From Paenisporosarcina cavernae (lineage in GTDB: Bacteria > Bacillota > Bacilli > Bacillales_A > Planococcaceae), in the NCBI RefSeq assembly GCF_003595195.1, contig NZ_CP032418.1, forward strand, positions 198,501 through 262,500: a DNA stretch of 64,000 nucleotides, given 5' to 3'. The translations under genes and the position numbers were made by a program. A model generated the notes under the pieces. The model had not been told where the DNA came from and searched no databases. It saw nothing but the letters and a program-made list of their open reading frames with translations. This document shows positions 24,665-33,421 of this stretch, in pieces; position 1 is the first letter of the stretch; every line of letters begins with the position of its first letter.

Positions 24665-25411
24665 GTGAAATCGAAAATTTTAGTATTAGATATTTTGTTT
24701 TATGTAGCATTACCATTAATAGTTTGGAACTTACTGAGAGATACAATTGGCGATTATTATGCCATGCTGCTGACAGGAGTACCAGCCATCATTTATAGCT
24801 TGTATCGCTTTTATGAAATGAAGCGAGTGAACGTGACAGGAATCTTTATTTTAGCTTCGTTATTTATCGGACCAGCTGTTGATTTATTATCAGGATCAGC
24901 AATCCGTTTGTTATGGAATAACGTGATATTAACCATTGTCATTGCAGCCTTTTTTATCGGGACAGTGGTGGCACGAAAACCATTAGCGCTGTATTTTGCA
25001 TTGGATGTCGCAGAATTACAAGGGTATGATCGTACATTTAGTTATCGTCTATATACAGAAAAGAAATTGTTTATCGTCTTTCAAGCAATCACGCTTTTAT
25101 TTGCGTTAAGAAGCTTAATTATGGCGGCCGTCAATTCATGGCTTATCTCGACTTACGGCGTGGAAGCATTTGACGAAGGAATCGTTCTAAAACAAGTCCT
25201 GAACTGGGCGGGTACGTTTGTCATTGTCATTGGATTTGTGTATATTTCTAAAATCATTCAAGATTCACCAGAAATTATTCAAAAACTCGAGCTTGAGCTG
25301 GGAATGAAATACGAAACACCTGAAGACGTCGAATCGACTTCGGAGGAAACTAGTACTGCAGAACGTGAGAGCACAGAAGTAGAAGAGATGGAAACAAGAA
25401 AAGATACGTAA
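24665..25411 (+). CDS. VC0807-family membrane protein
   Basis: A 248-residue protein with about six helices and an acidic cytoplasmic tail (residues ~215-248, rich in Glu, Ser and Thr). LDILFYVALPLIVWNLLRD, TGVPAIIYSLYRFYEMKRVN and SGSAIRLLWNNVIL fit the VC0807 group, related in fold to septation protein A. Function unknown. GTG 24665 is taken as start because AAGGAAGGGGG precedes it. Divergent from the ZIP gene. Confidence 0.65.
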   Translation: MKSKILVLDILFYVALPLIVWNLLRDTIGDYYAMLLTGVPAIIYSLYRFYEMKRVNVTGIFILASLFIGPAVDLLSGSAIRLLWNNVILTIVIAAFFIGTVVARKPLALYFALDVAELQGYDRTFSYRLYTEKKLFIVFQAITLLFALRSLIMAAVNSWLISTYGVEAFDEGIVLKQVLNWAGTFVIVIGFVYISKIIQDSPEIIQKLELELGMKYETPEDVESTSEETSTAERESTEVEEMETRKDT

Positions 25412-25435
25412 CTATTGGAGTTAGAGGTGTCGTCT

Positions 25436-25966
25436 ATGGGAAATCGGAACGTGGTGTTATTTATCGCGACAAGTTTGGACGGGTTTATTGCCACAAAAGA
25501 CGGTGAACTCGATTGGCTGTTTCGAGTAGAAGGAGAAGGCGATAATGGGTATACCGAATTTTATGAGACGATTGACACGATGCTTCTTGGAAGAAAATCG
25601 TATGAACATGTTCTGCGTTTAACGGAAGGGGACTATCCACACCGAGACCGAGTAAATTATGTCTGGACATCTAGTAAGCGTAAAGACGAAGAAAATGTGC
25701 ATTTCGTCAACGAGTCAGTAGAAACAGTGATTCGCCGCCTAAAAAAAGAACCTGGAAAAGACTTGTGGCTTGTTGGTGGTTCGGAACTCATTGCGGAATG
25801 TTTGAAAGCAAATCTGGTCGATAAAATTATTTTAACAACTGCACCGATACTTGTCGGAGAAGGAATTCCTCTTTTTCCAACAGGATTTTCACTCGACTCT
25901 CTCGAATTAGTGGATATAAAACAATTTGGACAATTTGTTCAAACAGTATATGTAAACAAAGGATAA
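25436..25966 (+). CDS. Dihydrofolate reductase-like (RibD C-terminal) protein
   Basis: A 176-residue protein of the DHFR/RibD_C fold: IATSLDGFIATKDGELDWL at the start, MLLGRKSYEH for the cofactor, LWLVGGSELIAECL and TTAPILVGEGIPLFP near the end. Bacillus YyaP/YwjB are of this group. It probably uses NADPH, but the substrate is not known. The start at ATG 25436 follows GAGGTG and lies 24 bases after the preceding stop. Confidence 0.82.
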   Translation: MGNRNVVLFIATSLDGFIATKDGELDWLFRVEGEGDNGYTEFYETIDTMLLGRKSYEHVLRLTEGDYPHRDRVNYVWTSSKRKDEENVHFVNESVETVIRRLKKEPGKDLWLVGGSELIAECLKANLVDKIILTTAPILVGEGIPLFPTGFSLDSLELVDIKQFGQFVQTVYVNKG

Positions 25967-26005
25967 ATGGCAATCTCACTCTATCCGTCGTACTCGTAGG
26001 AAGGG

Positions 26006-26389
26006 ATGAAACGTATTGTGAAGGGGACATCTTGGCAATTATATCTATTTTTCGGATTGTTACTCATTGGTCTATGTGTTTTTTTATTTTTAGCAAGTCA
26101 AAAAGAAGACATCGCTACGCCGAAAGTTTTGTATGAAGGATATGTAGCGGAACAAGAATTTAACCGCATCCTCGTTGTAACTGCTGAAGTATGGGAAAAA
26201 AATAAAGATCTGCCTAATGTAAATTGGGGAGAGGAAGACCCTCAATGTATATGGTTTACATTTCCTGAAAAACATGTAGACGTGAAACGAGGAAATGAAG
26301 TCACCGTGACGTTTAACGGGGTAGTGCAAGAATCTCTACCTGGTAAAGCAAATGCAGATAAAATAACCGTACGGAAGGAGCAGAACTAA
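26006..26389 (+). CDS. DUF3221-like membrane-anchored protein
   Basis: A 127-residue protein with an N-terminal helix (LYLFFGLLLIGLCVFLFLA, ~13-31) and a small outward beta domain. The segment EGYVAEQEFNRILVVTAE and the end GNEVTVTFNGVVQESLPGKA fit DUF3221. Function unknown. AGGAAGGG is very close to ATG 26006, so GTG 26018 is an alternative start. The next gene starts on the base after its stop. Confidence 0.6.
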   Translation: MKRIVKGTSWQLYLFFGLLLIGLCVFLFLASQKEDIATPKVLYEGYVAEQEFNRILVVTAEVWEKNKDLPNVNWGEEDPQCIWFTFPEKHVDVKRGNEVTVTFNGVVQESLPGKANADKITVRKEQN

Positions 26390-26932
26390 GTGAAAAAAAT
26401 CTATGTCGTACGACACTGTCAAGCAGAGGGGCAAGCGCCAGAAGCACAATTGACAGCAGAAGGTGCAAAACAGGCGGAGCAACTTGCGGTATTTTTTGAA
26501 GGAATAACGCTCACGAAGGTACTTTCAAGTCCCTTTGTACGGGCTATGCAGTCAGCAGAGCCACTAGCAAGAGAACAAAAGGTGGAAATTGTGGTCGAAG
26601 AGGGATTAGCGGAACGAGTTCTTTCGACTGCGCACATGGATAATTGGTTAGAGAAATTACAAGAGACATATCGAGACTTAGAACTTTCTTTTGACGGAGG
26701 AGAAACGAGTCGCGCTGCTATGAACCGAATCGTATCAGTTACAGAAGCACTTTGGAATGAAGACGGGGAAGCAGCAGTCCTTGTAACACATGGTAACATC
26801 ATGAGCTTACTGCTGAAACATTACGAAGAATCGCATGGATTTGCGACGTGGGTCAAGTTAACGAATCCTGATGTATACGTTCTTGAAAAAGAAGCAGATA
26901 TCGTATCGGTACAACGTGTTTGGAAGGAATAA
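26390..26932 (+). CDS. Histidine phosphatase family protein
   Basis: A 180-residue protein of the phosphoglycerate-mutase-like superfamily. The catalytic motif is VVRHCQAEGQ, with Cys where most members have Gly (RHG). SSPFVRAMQSAEPLA supplies the second Arg and VLVTHGNIMSLLL the second His. All four catalytic residues are therefore present. It starts with GTG. Substrate unknown. Confidence 0.8.
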   Translation: MKKIYVVRHCQAEGQAPEAQLTAEGAKQAEQLAVFFEGITLTKVLSSPFVRAMQSAEPLAREQKVEIVVEEGLAERVLSTAHMDNWLEKLQETYRDLELSFDGGETSRAAMNRIVSVTEALWNEDGEAAVLVTHGNIMSLLLKHYEESHGFATWVKLTNPDVYVLEKEADIVSVQRVWKE

Positions 26933-27006
26933 AAATTGTATTTCCAAAAAATAGTCCTTTTGCTACAATTTCCATGTATGGGAAATTTATATAAGGGGAT
27001 AGATCG

Positions 27007-27408
27007 ATGGAGCACGAAGTACAAACAATTAAAATTAATCAACCGGCACTAATCTTGAAAGCATTTGCAGTTGGGGTACCGATTATTGTTTTTTTCAAAT
27101 TACTCGAGTATAACCTACTACTTGCTATAGGTGCGACACTTCTTGTGGCCTTATATGAAGTCTGGATGATCCGAATGGAAGTGAACAAACCATTTCATTT
27201 CTATCAAGATCGATTTGATGGGACAGTAAATAGTATTGGGATCAAAATGTCCTATGATGAGATTGAATCGGTTGAAGTAACGGACAAACACTTTGTCATC
27301 GTGACACATGACAACAAGCGGACAAAAAAGATGAAGCGAAATCCAAGGTCAGAACAACTTTTACAATACCTAACTATGAGAGTACCAGAGAAAATTCGAG
27401 CAGTGTAA
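27007..27408 (+). CDS. Small membrane protein with PH-like domain
   Basis: A 133-residue protein: two adjacent helices (ILKAFAVGVPIIVFFKL and LLLAIGATLLVALYEVW), then a cytoplasmic beta-rich part (FDGTVNSIGIKMSYDEIESVEVTD and a Lys-rich strand) that resembles a bacterial PH domain. I do not recognise a named family. It is 17 bases before the GNAT gene. Confidence 0.55.
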   Translation: MEHEVQTIKINQPALILKAFAVGVPIIVFFKLLEYNLLLAIGATLLVALYEVWMIRMEVNKPFHFYQDRFDGTVNSIGIKMSYDEIESVEVTDKHFVIVTHDNKRTKKMKRNPRSEQLLQYLTMRVPEKIRAV

Positions 27409-27424
27409 AGCTAGGAGGAGTTCG

Positions 27425-28096
27425 ATGTACCGTAAAGAACAGTACGTTTTTTTAGGCAATGAACCCGTGAAAGCAATCGTTCGTAATTATCAAAAAGAAG
27501 ATTTTAGCGAGTTAATGCGTGTACAACGTGAAAGTTTTCCACCTCCTTTTCGACAAGACCTTTTATGGTCGGAGGAGCAATTGGAGAGTCATCTTGCAAC
27601 TTACCCGGAAGGGTCATTTTGTGTCGAGATCGAAGGAGAAGTTGTTGGTTCAATCACAGGGATGAAAATAAACTTTGACTCGAATAGCGTGAGTCACTCT
27701 TGGGAAGAAGTAACCAATCAGGGATACATAGTTAGTCACGACCCGGATGGAGATACTCTTTATGTCGTTGATATTTGTGTTCGACCTGCGTATCGAAAAT
27801 TAGACGTAGGTAAAATGTTATTGCATGCTATGTACGAAAGAGTCGTCTATGAAGGAATGACGAGAGTGCTTGGAGGCGGCAGAATGCCTGGTTATTCTCA
27901 GTATGCGGAGCAGGCTACTCCAGAGGAATATGTAGAACGAGTTGTTGCGGGTGTTTGGCGAGATCCAGTAATTACGTTTATGCTACGATGTGGAAGGTCT
28001 CCAGTCGCTATCGTGACGAATTATTTAGAGGATGAGGCGTCACATAACTTCGGCTTACTAATGGAGTGGAGAAATCCATTTATCACAACTACATAA
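27425..28096 (+). CDS. GNAT family N-acetyltransferase
   Basis: A 223-residue acetyltransferase. VVDICVRPAYRKLDVGKMLL is the acetyl-CoA loop, with DVG where G-x-G is usual. An insertion LGGGRMPGYSQYAEQATPEEYVERV follows (given here as LGGGRMPGYSQYA, then EQATPEEYVERV), as in the larger YkwB-type GNATs. Substrate unknown. It starts after AGGAGG and is followed by a strong terminator. Confidence 0.72.
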   Translation: MYRKEQYVFLGNEPVKAIVRNYQKEDFSELMRVQRESFPPPFRQDLLWSEEQLESHLATYPEGSFCVEIEGEVVGSITGMKINFDSNSVSHSWEEVTNQGYIVSHDPDGDTLYVVDICVRPAYRKLDVGKMLLHAMYERVVYEGMTRVLGGGRMPGYSQYAEQATPEEYVERVVAGVWRDPVITFMLRCGRSPVAIVTNYLEDEASHNFGLLMEWRNPFITTT

Positions 28097-28100
28097 GCGG

Positions 28101-28150
28101 AAAAACCGTTTCTTACGATTGGGGTGGCCATTCGTGAGAGACGGTTTTTT
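28101..28150 (+). terminator. Terminator of GNAT gene
   Basis: AAAAACCGTTTCTTACGA and TCGTGAGAGACGGTTTTTT pair over about 17 positions (two mismatches) around a 13-base loop. It heads the 393-base gap 28097-28489. An array follows, and 28290-28489 shows nothing I can identify. Confidence 0.82.
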
Positions 28151-28204
28151 GTTTGTAGAGTAAGTTTTCGAGACAAAATGGAGTGATTGGAAGAAAAATT
28201 CCAT

Positions 28205-28288
28205 GGGATCCTATCTATTTTGGGACCAGCCCATTTCTACGAACTTCCAGCCCAAAATGAATAAATCCCGAGACATTAGACAATTGTT
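28205..28288. repeat. 21-nt periodic array, CCAGCCCA word (weak)
   Basis: CCAGCCCA occurs at 28226 and 28247, 21 bases apart. Looser units sit one step on either side: GGGATCC at 28205 and CCGAGAC at 28268. The array lies between convergent genes. It is the weakest of the eight arrays. Confidence 0.35.
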
Positions 28289-28489
28289 TCCAGTAAAATT
28301 AAGTCGACTTAGTATCCTTGTTCTCTTATAAAGCCAGAACTTTGGAATGAAGATTAATAATCCTTTACAGGCGTATTTGTACGGTGAATAAAAATGGTTT
28401 TAGATTGATAGGACCAGTAGACAAGAGTATTCCCATTTTACTAATTTTTTCTTGAAGAACCATAGAAGTCACCTTTATTAATTGCCCTA

Positions 28490-28861
28490 TTACCAATGAG
28501 CTTGCAGTTTATTGCCACTTAGATCATAGAAATAGAAATATAAGTGACCATTATCTTCTTGTATATCCTCCACATTCACACGATTTTTAACTAAATGTTG
28601 ATGAAATTCATGTAAATTCGGACTTGTAAATCCGATGATAAATTCATTTTCATTATTAATAGTAAAATGTGCAAATGTTTCATCTGTTGTAGAAACTAAG
28701 ATGAGCAAGAAAGGTCCTTCATTTACTTTTATAATGGCCATGTCCTCTGTGATGTTCAATAACTGGAACCTTAATATGTCTCTATACCATTGTGCAGAAA
28801 GTTCTAAATTTCTTACCGGAATTCTTATATAATGTACTTGTTCGATAAACGATTTACTCAC
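28490..28861 (-). CDS. Glyoxalase/bleomycin-resistance (VOC) protein
   Basis: A 123-residue protein with two beta-alpha-beta-beta-beta units of the vicinal oxygen chelate fold. HYIRIPVRNLELSAQWYRDI opens it and FYFYDLSGNKLQAHW closes it. The metal ligands of true glyoxalases are only partly present. Function unknown, possibly a lyase-like or binding protein. Alone on this strand. Confidence 0.75.
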   Translation of the reverse strand: MSKSFIEQVHYIRIPVRNLELSAQWYRDILRFQLLNITEDMAIIKVNEGPFLLILVSTTDETFAHFTINNENEFIIGFTSPNLHEFHQHLVKNRVNVEDIQEDNGHLYFYFYDLSGNKLQAHW

Positions 28862-29049
28862 AGTATCCTCTCCTTTGCTAAGTCGTGTCTTTAAAAAAGT
28901 TCTTCATGCCTCTCCCTTTTTCCTTCACTTAACCGAACTCTCTTTTAGATTTTCTTGTAACTAATTAGACGTGAGCTTGTCAAAATACCTAGCCACCGTA
29001 ATTTACCGCAACGTTCTCTTAAACCATTCCTATATGATTCTCATAACAA

Positions 29050-29080
29050 TAAAAAACCGCTACGATGTGACTCGTAGCGG
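29050..29080 (-). terminator. Terminator of immune inhibitor A gene
   Basis: On the minus strand CCGCTACGA and TCGTAGCGG are a perfect nine-pair stem around GTCACA, followed by TTTTTTATTG. Confidence 0.88.
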
Positions 29081-29089
29081 CTGAAATGC

Positions 29090-31492
29090 TTATTTATACA
29101 GAACAATCGATCCAACTGATTTGTCTTTCGCTTGCCCATTTACCATTACTTTTAAGCCGTAATTAGTAATGTTACGTCCAGCATCTGGCATGTACGTATT
29201 TGCAAATGAATTCGCGTCGTCAAACAATTTAATTCCTTTTTGACTTGCATACGATAAGGATTGAGCACCTGGGTAAACTAAGTCTAGCCCAGAAGTATTA
29301 TCTAAACCGAATGCAGCGTCAGCTAAATGGTAACGTGTACTAGCTTGTACTGGCTCCGATCCATCCGCAAATGACCATAACAAGTTATTGTTTGCATGTG
29401 CATCTACTAATCCAATGAATCCGTCACCTGGGTGAACTCCTGTCCAGTTGTCTGTGAATGAAGGATCCACGTACCAAACTAAAAGTCCAGCGTCATAGCT
29501 CATGATAGAAGCCCCACGAGCGATGTGTGCTAATCCGGTATCAACGCCTTTATGATTTCTCCACTCAAGTAAGTAGTAGTGATCAGAGTAGTTATATCCA
29601 TCGTTGCGAACGAAGCCATTTAATTCAAACGGACCATCAGCAACTTCTGCTCCGTCTTCCACGATTGTTTGGCCATCCGCCACGACTTTCACGTTATCGG
29701 CGAAGAATCCAGTTTGAGAAGAACCCCAATCCGTTGCGTAACGTAGTGAAACTAAAATTTCTTGTCCAGCATAAGCAGATAAGTCAAAGCTTTGTGCTTG
29801 CCATCCATCCGATTCACCAGTGAATCCAGGCATTGAATCGATAATAGTTGGATACGCTTCAGGTACTGCAGTGCTTTTCGTGTTTTCATTTCCTAAAGAA
29901 GTCCAAGTTGCCCCACCGTCAGTCGAAACTTGAGCGAATGCAAAATCCCAATCTTCTTCAATTGAATACCATGCGTCAAATGTTAAAGTAGCAGAACTTT
30001 TACCTGTTAAATCAACAGAAGAAATGATGCGGTTATCAATTTCATCTCCATTGCCACCCCAGAAATGGTATGAACCAGTGTTTGGTGATACCAAAGGTGA
30101 TTTCTTTTGCGGTAAATTCACACGTACAGCTTGACTATTTTTCCCTAAAGGAGAATTTGCTTGGTCAAGAAGCACTTGTGATCCTTTTTTCGAAATGTCA
30201 TCAAAATTCATCACTGTTGGCTCAAACCATTCGCCACCAAGGGTTGCTTGTAAATATTGTTTTGCCAGTGGAGAGAATCCTGTTGGCTCTGTACCAGGAA
30301 TTGTCCCAGCCCATGAACCACTAGCCATAATAGACCAGTACCCTACAGCTTCACCAGTTCCAGAGTAAATTGTGTCATACTCATCTGGATAGCCTAAGTC
30401 GTGACCGTATTCATGTGCAAATACACCAGTTGCGCCATCTTCAGGCATTACTGTGTAATCGTAGAAACCAGGTAATCCACTTCCTAGACCGTCAAGGTCA
30501 ACAAATTTAGCAGAACGGTGAGACCAAATTGCGTCATCGCCTTGTGCTCCACCACCAGCTTCTTGTCCCATTCCAGCATGGATAATTTGTAAATGGTCAA
30601 CCAAGCCATCTGGCTCCCAGAAGTTCCCATCTCCATCCAAATCGTGTGGATCTTCTAAATCGTAGTCTTCAAGCGGGATTCCAGCTGCTAAAGCTGCTTT
30701 ATACGTATCCACTATTAACTGTTTAGAACCACCTGGATTCACGTTATCGTGTCCACCAGTTGAACGGTCCCCACCATAATAAGCTGCTGTTCCTGGAACT
30801 TCTAGCCAACCGTAAGCTTTTCCTTCGATTGTATACGTTCCGCCAGATTGCTCTTCATAGAATTGCTTTTGAGAAACAAAGTTCTCACCATTTGGACCTT
30901 CTACTCCATTGTCTCCAAAAATCATGTCTTCGAAGTGCTCTAAATTGTAATCTTCATAGTAATTATCCGTATCTGTTGGAAGAATGCTATTGTGTTTAAC
31001 ATCTGCATATTCCACCGTTAACGTTAACAATTTTCCTTTTGAAACAACACCAGGAGATTTCCCTTCTGAAACTGGAGCAGGGTTCCCTTTCACTTGACCA
31101 TTCTTGTTTCCTTTACCTTTTAACAAACCTTTATTGAAGTCTTTCACTTTCTTTTCTTTCTTTTTCTCTGCTTTTTTCGCTTTATCTGCTAATGGATCTG
31201 CAGTAGTTGAAGGAGTTGCTTGTCCTTTTTTTGCAATGTATTTTTGCAGCCCTGCTTGCTTTTCTTTTTCCGTTGCGTTCTTTGCAATCACGCCACGTTT
31301 TTGTAGAGCTTCGATCAATTTCTCATCATTTACAATAGAAAGATCGATGCCTCCAGCAAAATGAGATGTTTGTGAAACTTGCTTGTGTAGAGGTGCATCG
31401 TTTGTTGGTGCAGCTAAACTTCCAGAAGTACCAGCTAGAAGTGATCCTGCGAACACTGCTGATGCAATACTTGATTTCCAAAACTTGTTCAA
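29090..31492 (-). CDS. Immune inhibitor A, M6 metalloprotease
   Basis: An 800-residue secreted zinc protease of the InhA type. A signal peptide (cleaved after ~28, SGSLAA) is followed by a propeptide with a very Lys-rich stretch (~100-135). The catalytic domain has HEYGHDLGYPDE, with HExxH at 360-364 and the downstream ligands. A central beta-jellyroll domain (~475-615, FDAWYSIEEDWDFAFAQVS) and the second M6 part follow. It degrades host or environmental proteins. TTG 31492 is taken as start: AAGGGGG stands eight bases before it, and the upstream ATG lacks a site. Confidence 0.93.
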   Translation of the reverse strand: MNKFWKSSIASAVFAGSLLAGTSGSLAAPTNDAPLHKQVSQTSHFAGGIDLSIVNDEKLIEALQKRGVIAKNATEKEKQAGLQKYIAKKGQATPSTTADPLADKAKKAEKKKEKKVKDFNKGLLKGKGNKNGQVKGNPAPVSEGKSPGVVSKGKLLTLTVEYADVKHNSILPTDTDNYYEDYNLEHFEDMIFGDNGVEGPNGENFVSQKQFYEEQSGGTYTIEGKAYGWLEVPGTAAYYGGDRSTGGHDNVNPGGSKQLIVDTYKAALAAGIPLEDYDLEDPHDLDGDGNFWEPDGLVDHLQIIHAGMGQEAGGGAQGDDAIWSHRSAKFVDLDGLGSGLPGFYDYTVMPEDGATGVFAHEYGHDLGYPDEYDTIYSGTGEAVGYWSIMASGSWAGTIPGTEPTGFSPLAKQYLQATLGGEWFEPTVMNFDDISKKGSQVLLDQANSPLGKNSQAVRVNLPQKKSPLVSPNTGSYHFWGGNGDEIDNRIISSVDLTGKSSATLTFDAWYSIEEDWDFAFAQVSTDGGATWTSLGNENTKSTAVPEAYPTIIDSMPGFTGESDGWQAQSFDLSAYAGQEILVSLRYATDWGSSQTGFFADNVKVVADGQTIVEDGAEVADGPFELNGFVRNDGYNYSDHYYLLEWRNHKGVDTGLAHIARGASIMSYDAGLLVWYVDPSFTDNWTGVHPGDGFIGLVDAHANNNLLWSFADGSEPVQASTRYHLADAAFGLDNTSGLDLVYPGAQSLSYASQKGIKLFDDANSFANTYMPDAGRNITNYGLKVMVNGQAKDKSVGSIVLYK

Positions 31493-31660
31493 ATCATTAC
31501 CCCCTTGGAATTTATACAACAGTTATAGAATATTCAAAAAACTCCGACTATACCATATGCTTCCAATACTATTTTTTGGAATAAAAATAAAAGACTATTA
31601 GCAGGTGTCAGAGTATTCAGAAAGTATCTATTTATCTACCAATTCGTGGGGTTTTTATGT

Positions 31661-31688
31661 AAAAAGCACCATTTCGACAAGAGGTGCT
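31661..31688 (-). terminator. Terminator of cupin gene
   Basis: On the minus strand AGCACCT and GGTGCT pair over six to seven positions around TCTTGTCGAAAT, followed by TTTTTAC. Moderately strong. Confidence 0.55.
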
Positions 31689-31736
31689 ATGATTCTACTT
31701 TCAGGATAGGAGGGACAATTTATCCATATAAACCGG

Positions 31737-32228
31737 TTAATCTTTCCAATAAAGAGGTACGGGGCCTTTGTGACCATACACAGGATCTAACGTTGGCAAA
31801 GGAATACGTTCAATAGATGCAACAGCTTTTGTAAAAAACGTTTCTTTTTCTGTTAAAACATCGTATTCCATCCCATCAGGATAAGCACCAATTACTTGAA
31901 AAGATTCTGAAGCAGAAATTTTACGATGTCCAGTGCCCCCTGGTAATAAAAGGACATCACCAGCTTTCACATGAACCATTTGTCCGTTTTCTCCTCCAAG
32001 CATTAATTTCGCGTGTCCACTAATGACACCTAGTACCTCGTGGGCAGTGCTGTGATAATGCGTATAATTGAAAATCGTATCTTTCCAACTGTTTCTCCAA
32101 TTATTTAGTGTGAATACCGTTTTTATTTCGTTCGGGTGCTCCCGAAAGACTTGCTGATAGATTAGTACTGGTAATTCTGGATTATTCGGAATCCAACCAG
32201 AGGGCTGAAAATACATTCGCTTAATCAT
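31737..32228 (-). CDS. Cupin protein, YjlB-like
   Basis: A 163-residue single-cupin protein. YTHYHSTAHEVLGVISGHA holds the first metal motif (H-x-H, Glu, then Gly) and GDVLLLPGGTGHRKI the second. QPSGWIPNNPELPVLIY at the front matches Bacillus YjlB. It probably binds a divalent metal; the substrate is unknown. GAGAGGAAG precedes ATG 32228, so this start is chosen over one seven codons earlier. Confidence 0.8.
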   Translation of the reverse strand: MIKRMYFQPSGWIPNNPELPVLIYQQVFREHPNEIKTVFTLNNWRNSWKDTIFNYTHYHSTAHEVLGVISGHAKLMLGGENGQMVHVKAGDVLLLPGGTGHRKISASESFQVIGAYPDGMEYDVLTEKETFFTKAVASIERIPLPTLDPVYGHKGPVPLYWKD

Positions 32229-32338
32229 CGGATTCTTCCTCTCCATCAAAATTTGTACTTACTCTATACCCAAAAAAGTGACATTGAAATATTTCTGTAT
32301 ACATTTGACCTTAATTTGTAATGAATATGGACATGTTT

Positions 32339-32355
32339 TGTTACGCAACTGTAAT
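32339..32355 (+). promoter_or_regulatory. WalR (YycF) box
   Basis: TGTTAC-GCAAC-TGTAAT exactly fits the WalR consensus TGTWAH-N5-TGTWAH. It lies 50 bp before the LysM-3D gene, as in the WalR-activated yocH promoter of Bacillus. Confidence 0.72.
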
Positions 32356-32404
32356 ATTCGAATGATATTTTATGTATACATTTGCGAAATCAAAGGAGAA
32401 CAAC

Positions 32405-32980
32405 GTGAAGAAATTTTCTTTTCTATTAAGTTTTGTTTTAGTATTCTTGATTGCATTCGCCCCGGCCACAGAAGCTGCGACTTCTAGTTACACTGTAAAA
32501 AAAGGTGATACCCTTTATAAAATTGCTAAAATGCACAAGGTGTCAGTAGCAAACATCAAATCTTGGAACAAATTACGCTCTGATTTAATTAAACCAAACA
32601 TGAAGTTAAAACTAGTAAAACCAAAAGCAAGTGCATCAAAATCGAAATCGAAAGCTAAATCTGTTTCCCGTAGTAATGACGATAATGTCGTAAAAGAGTT
32701 TTACGTAACTTCTACATCCTATACAGCGAATTGTCGAGGATGTTCTGGAATCACCTCGACAGGGATTAACTTGAAACGTAATCCTGACGCAAAAGTAATT
32801 GCAGTGGACCCACGAGTTATTAAACTTGGAACCAAGGTATACGTAGAAGGATACGGATATGCTATTGCGGGAGACACAGGCAGTGCAATTAAAGGAAATA
32901 AAATTGACGTTTTCTTTGACACACGTTCCGAAGCACTAAACTGGGGACGTCGCACAGTGAAAATTAAAATATTAGATTAA
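32405..32980 (+). CDS. Secreted LysM-3D cell wall hydrolase, YocH-like
   Basis: A 191-residue secreted protein. A signal peptide (~1-27, ending TEAAT) is followed by one LysM repeat (YTVKKGDTLYKIAKMHKVSV), a Lys/Ser linker, and a C-terminal 3D domain. The 3D domain shows the three Asp of the lytic transglycosylase-like barrel (AVDPRVI, AGDTGSAI, IDVFFDTR). It probably trims peptidoglycan. GTG 32405 follows AAAGGAG. The WalR box upstream places it in the cell wall homeostasis regulon. Confidence 0.88.
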   Translation: MKKFSFLLSFVLVFLIAFAPATEAATSSYTVKKGDTLYKIAKMHKVSVANIKSWNKLRSDLIKPNMKLKLVKPKASASKSKSKAKSVSRSNDDNVVKEFYVTSTSYTANCRGCSGITSTGINLKRNPDAKVIAVDPRVIKLGTKVYVEGYGYAIAGDTGSAIKGNKIDVFFDTRSEALNWGRRTVKIKILD

Positions 32981-32991
32981 TAGTATTATCG

Positions 32992-33019
32992 GCACATCGG
33001 ACTTTCCGGTGTGCTTTTT
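32992..33019 (+). terminator. Terminator of LysM-3D gene
   Basis: GCACATCGGA and TCCGGTGTGC pair over ten positions (one wobble) with a three-base loop, followed by TTTTTC. Confidence 0.82.
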
Positions 33020-33073
33020 CATTTTTGAAAAAATAACTTTCGCTAGCGAAGGCCCCTTAAAGCCACAGATGTA

Positions 33074-33093
33074 CGTTTTGCGGACGCAAAACG
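33074..33093. repeat. CGTTTTGCG palindrome
   Basis: CGTTTTGCG and CGCAAAACG are perfect nine-base arms around GA. Near-identical palindromes lie at 46470 and 46509, so this is a dispersed element. No T-run follows. Confidence 0.6.
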
Positions 33094-33110
33094 ATCCGAT
33101 AGGAGAAAGA

Positions 33111-33190
33111 CCTGTCAACGAGCGAAAAAACGTGCAGAAAACCGAAAAATCCTGTCAGCGAACGCGAAAAACATACAATGAACCATGTAA
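33111..33190. repeat. 20-nt periodic array, CCTGTCA/CATGCA words
   Basis: Units start at 33111 (CCTGTCAACGAGCG), 33131 (CGTGCAGAAAACCG), 33151 (CCTGTCAGCGAACG) and 33171 (ACATACAATGAACC). The same words, in the same order and reverse-complemented, make the 146-bp repeats at 45032 and 46323. The 441-base gap 32981-33421 holds this array, two inverted repeats and the rpiR promoter. Confidence 0.65.
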
Positions 33191-33208
33191 TCCCTAATAC
33201 AATGCACC

Positions 33209-33234
33209 TTCGGAACTTAAGCTGACGTTCCGAA
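33209..33234. repeat. Inverted repeat TTCGGAAC
   Basis: TTCGGAAC and GTTCCGAA are perfect eight-base arms around a ten-base loop. There is no T-run. It may be the remains of a terminator or a binding site. Confidence 0.45.
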
Positions 33235-33348
33235 TATGTAGGTACAAATTACGCAACGTTTCCCCCTAATAACTCAACTGTCAATCTACTGATAATCTTC
33301 GCCATACCGCGCTTTCTCTCTAATTGTTACAAACATGTGACATATTAC

Positions 33349-33378
33349 TTGCAGGATTTCCTGCAAACACGTTATAAT
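33349..33378 (+). promoter_or_regulatory. Promoter with overlapping palindromic operator
   Basis: TTGCAGGA-TT-TCCTGCAA (33349-33366) is a perfect eight-base-arm palindrome. Its left end TTGCAG serves as -35, 18 bases before TATAAT (33373-33378). It stands before the rpiR-type gene, so autoregulation by that protein is likely. Confidence 0.65.
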
Positions 33379-33421
33379 GAAAAAGCAATTACCGTGCCGC
33401 AAGGGTAAATAGGGGTGTAAA

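Noticed and set aside
33009-33197. Plus-strand frame through the array at 33 kb
   Set aside because: Begins in the terminator of the LysM-3D gene and is made of array words; no ribosome site.
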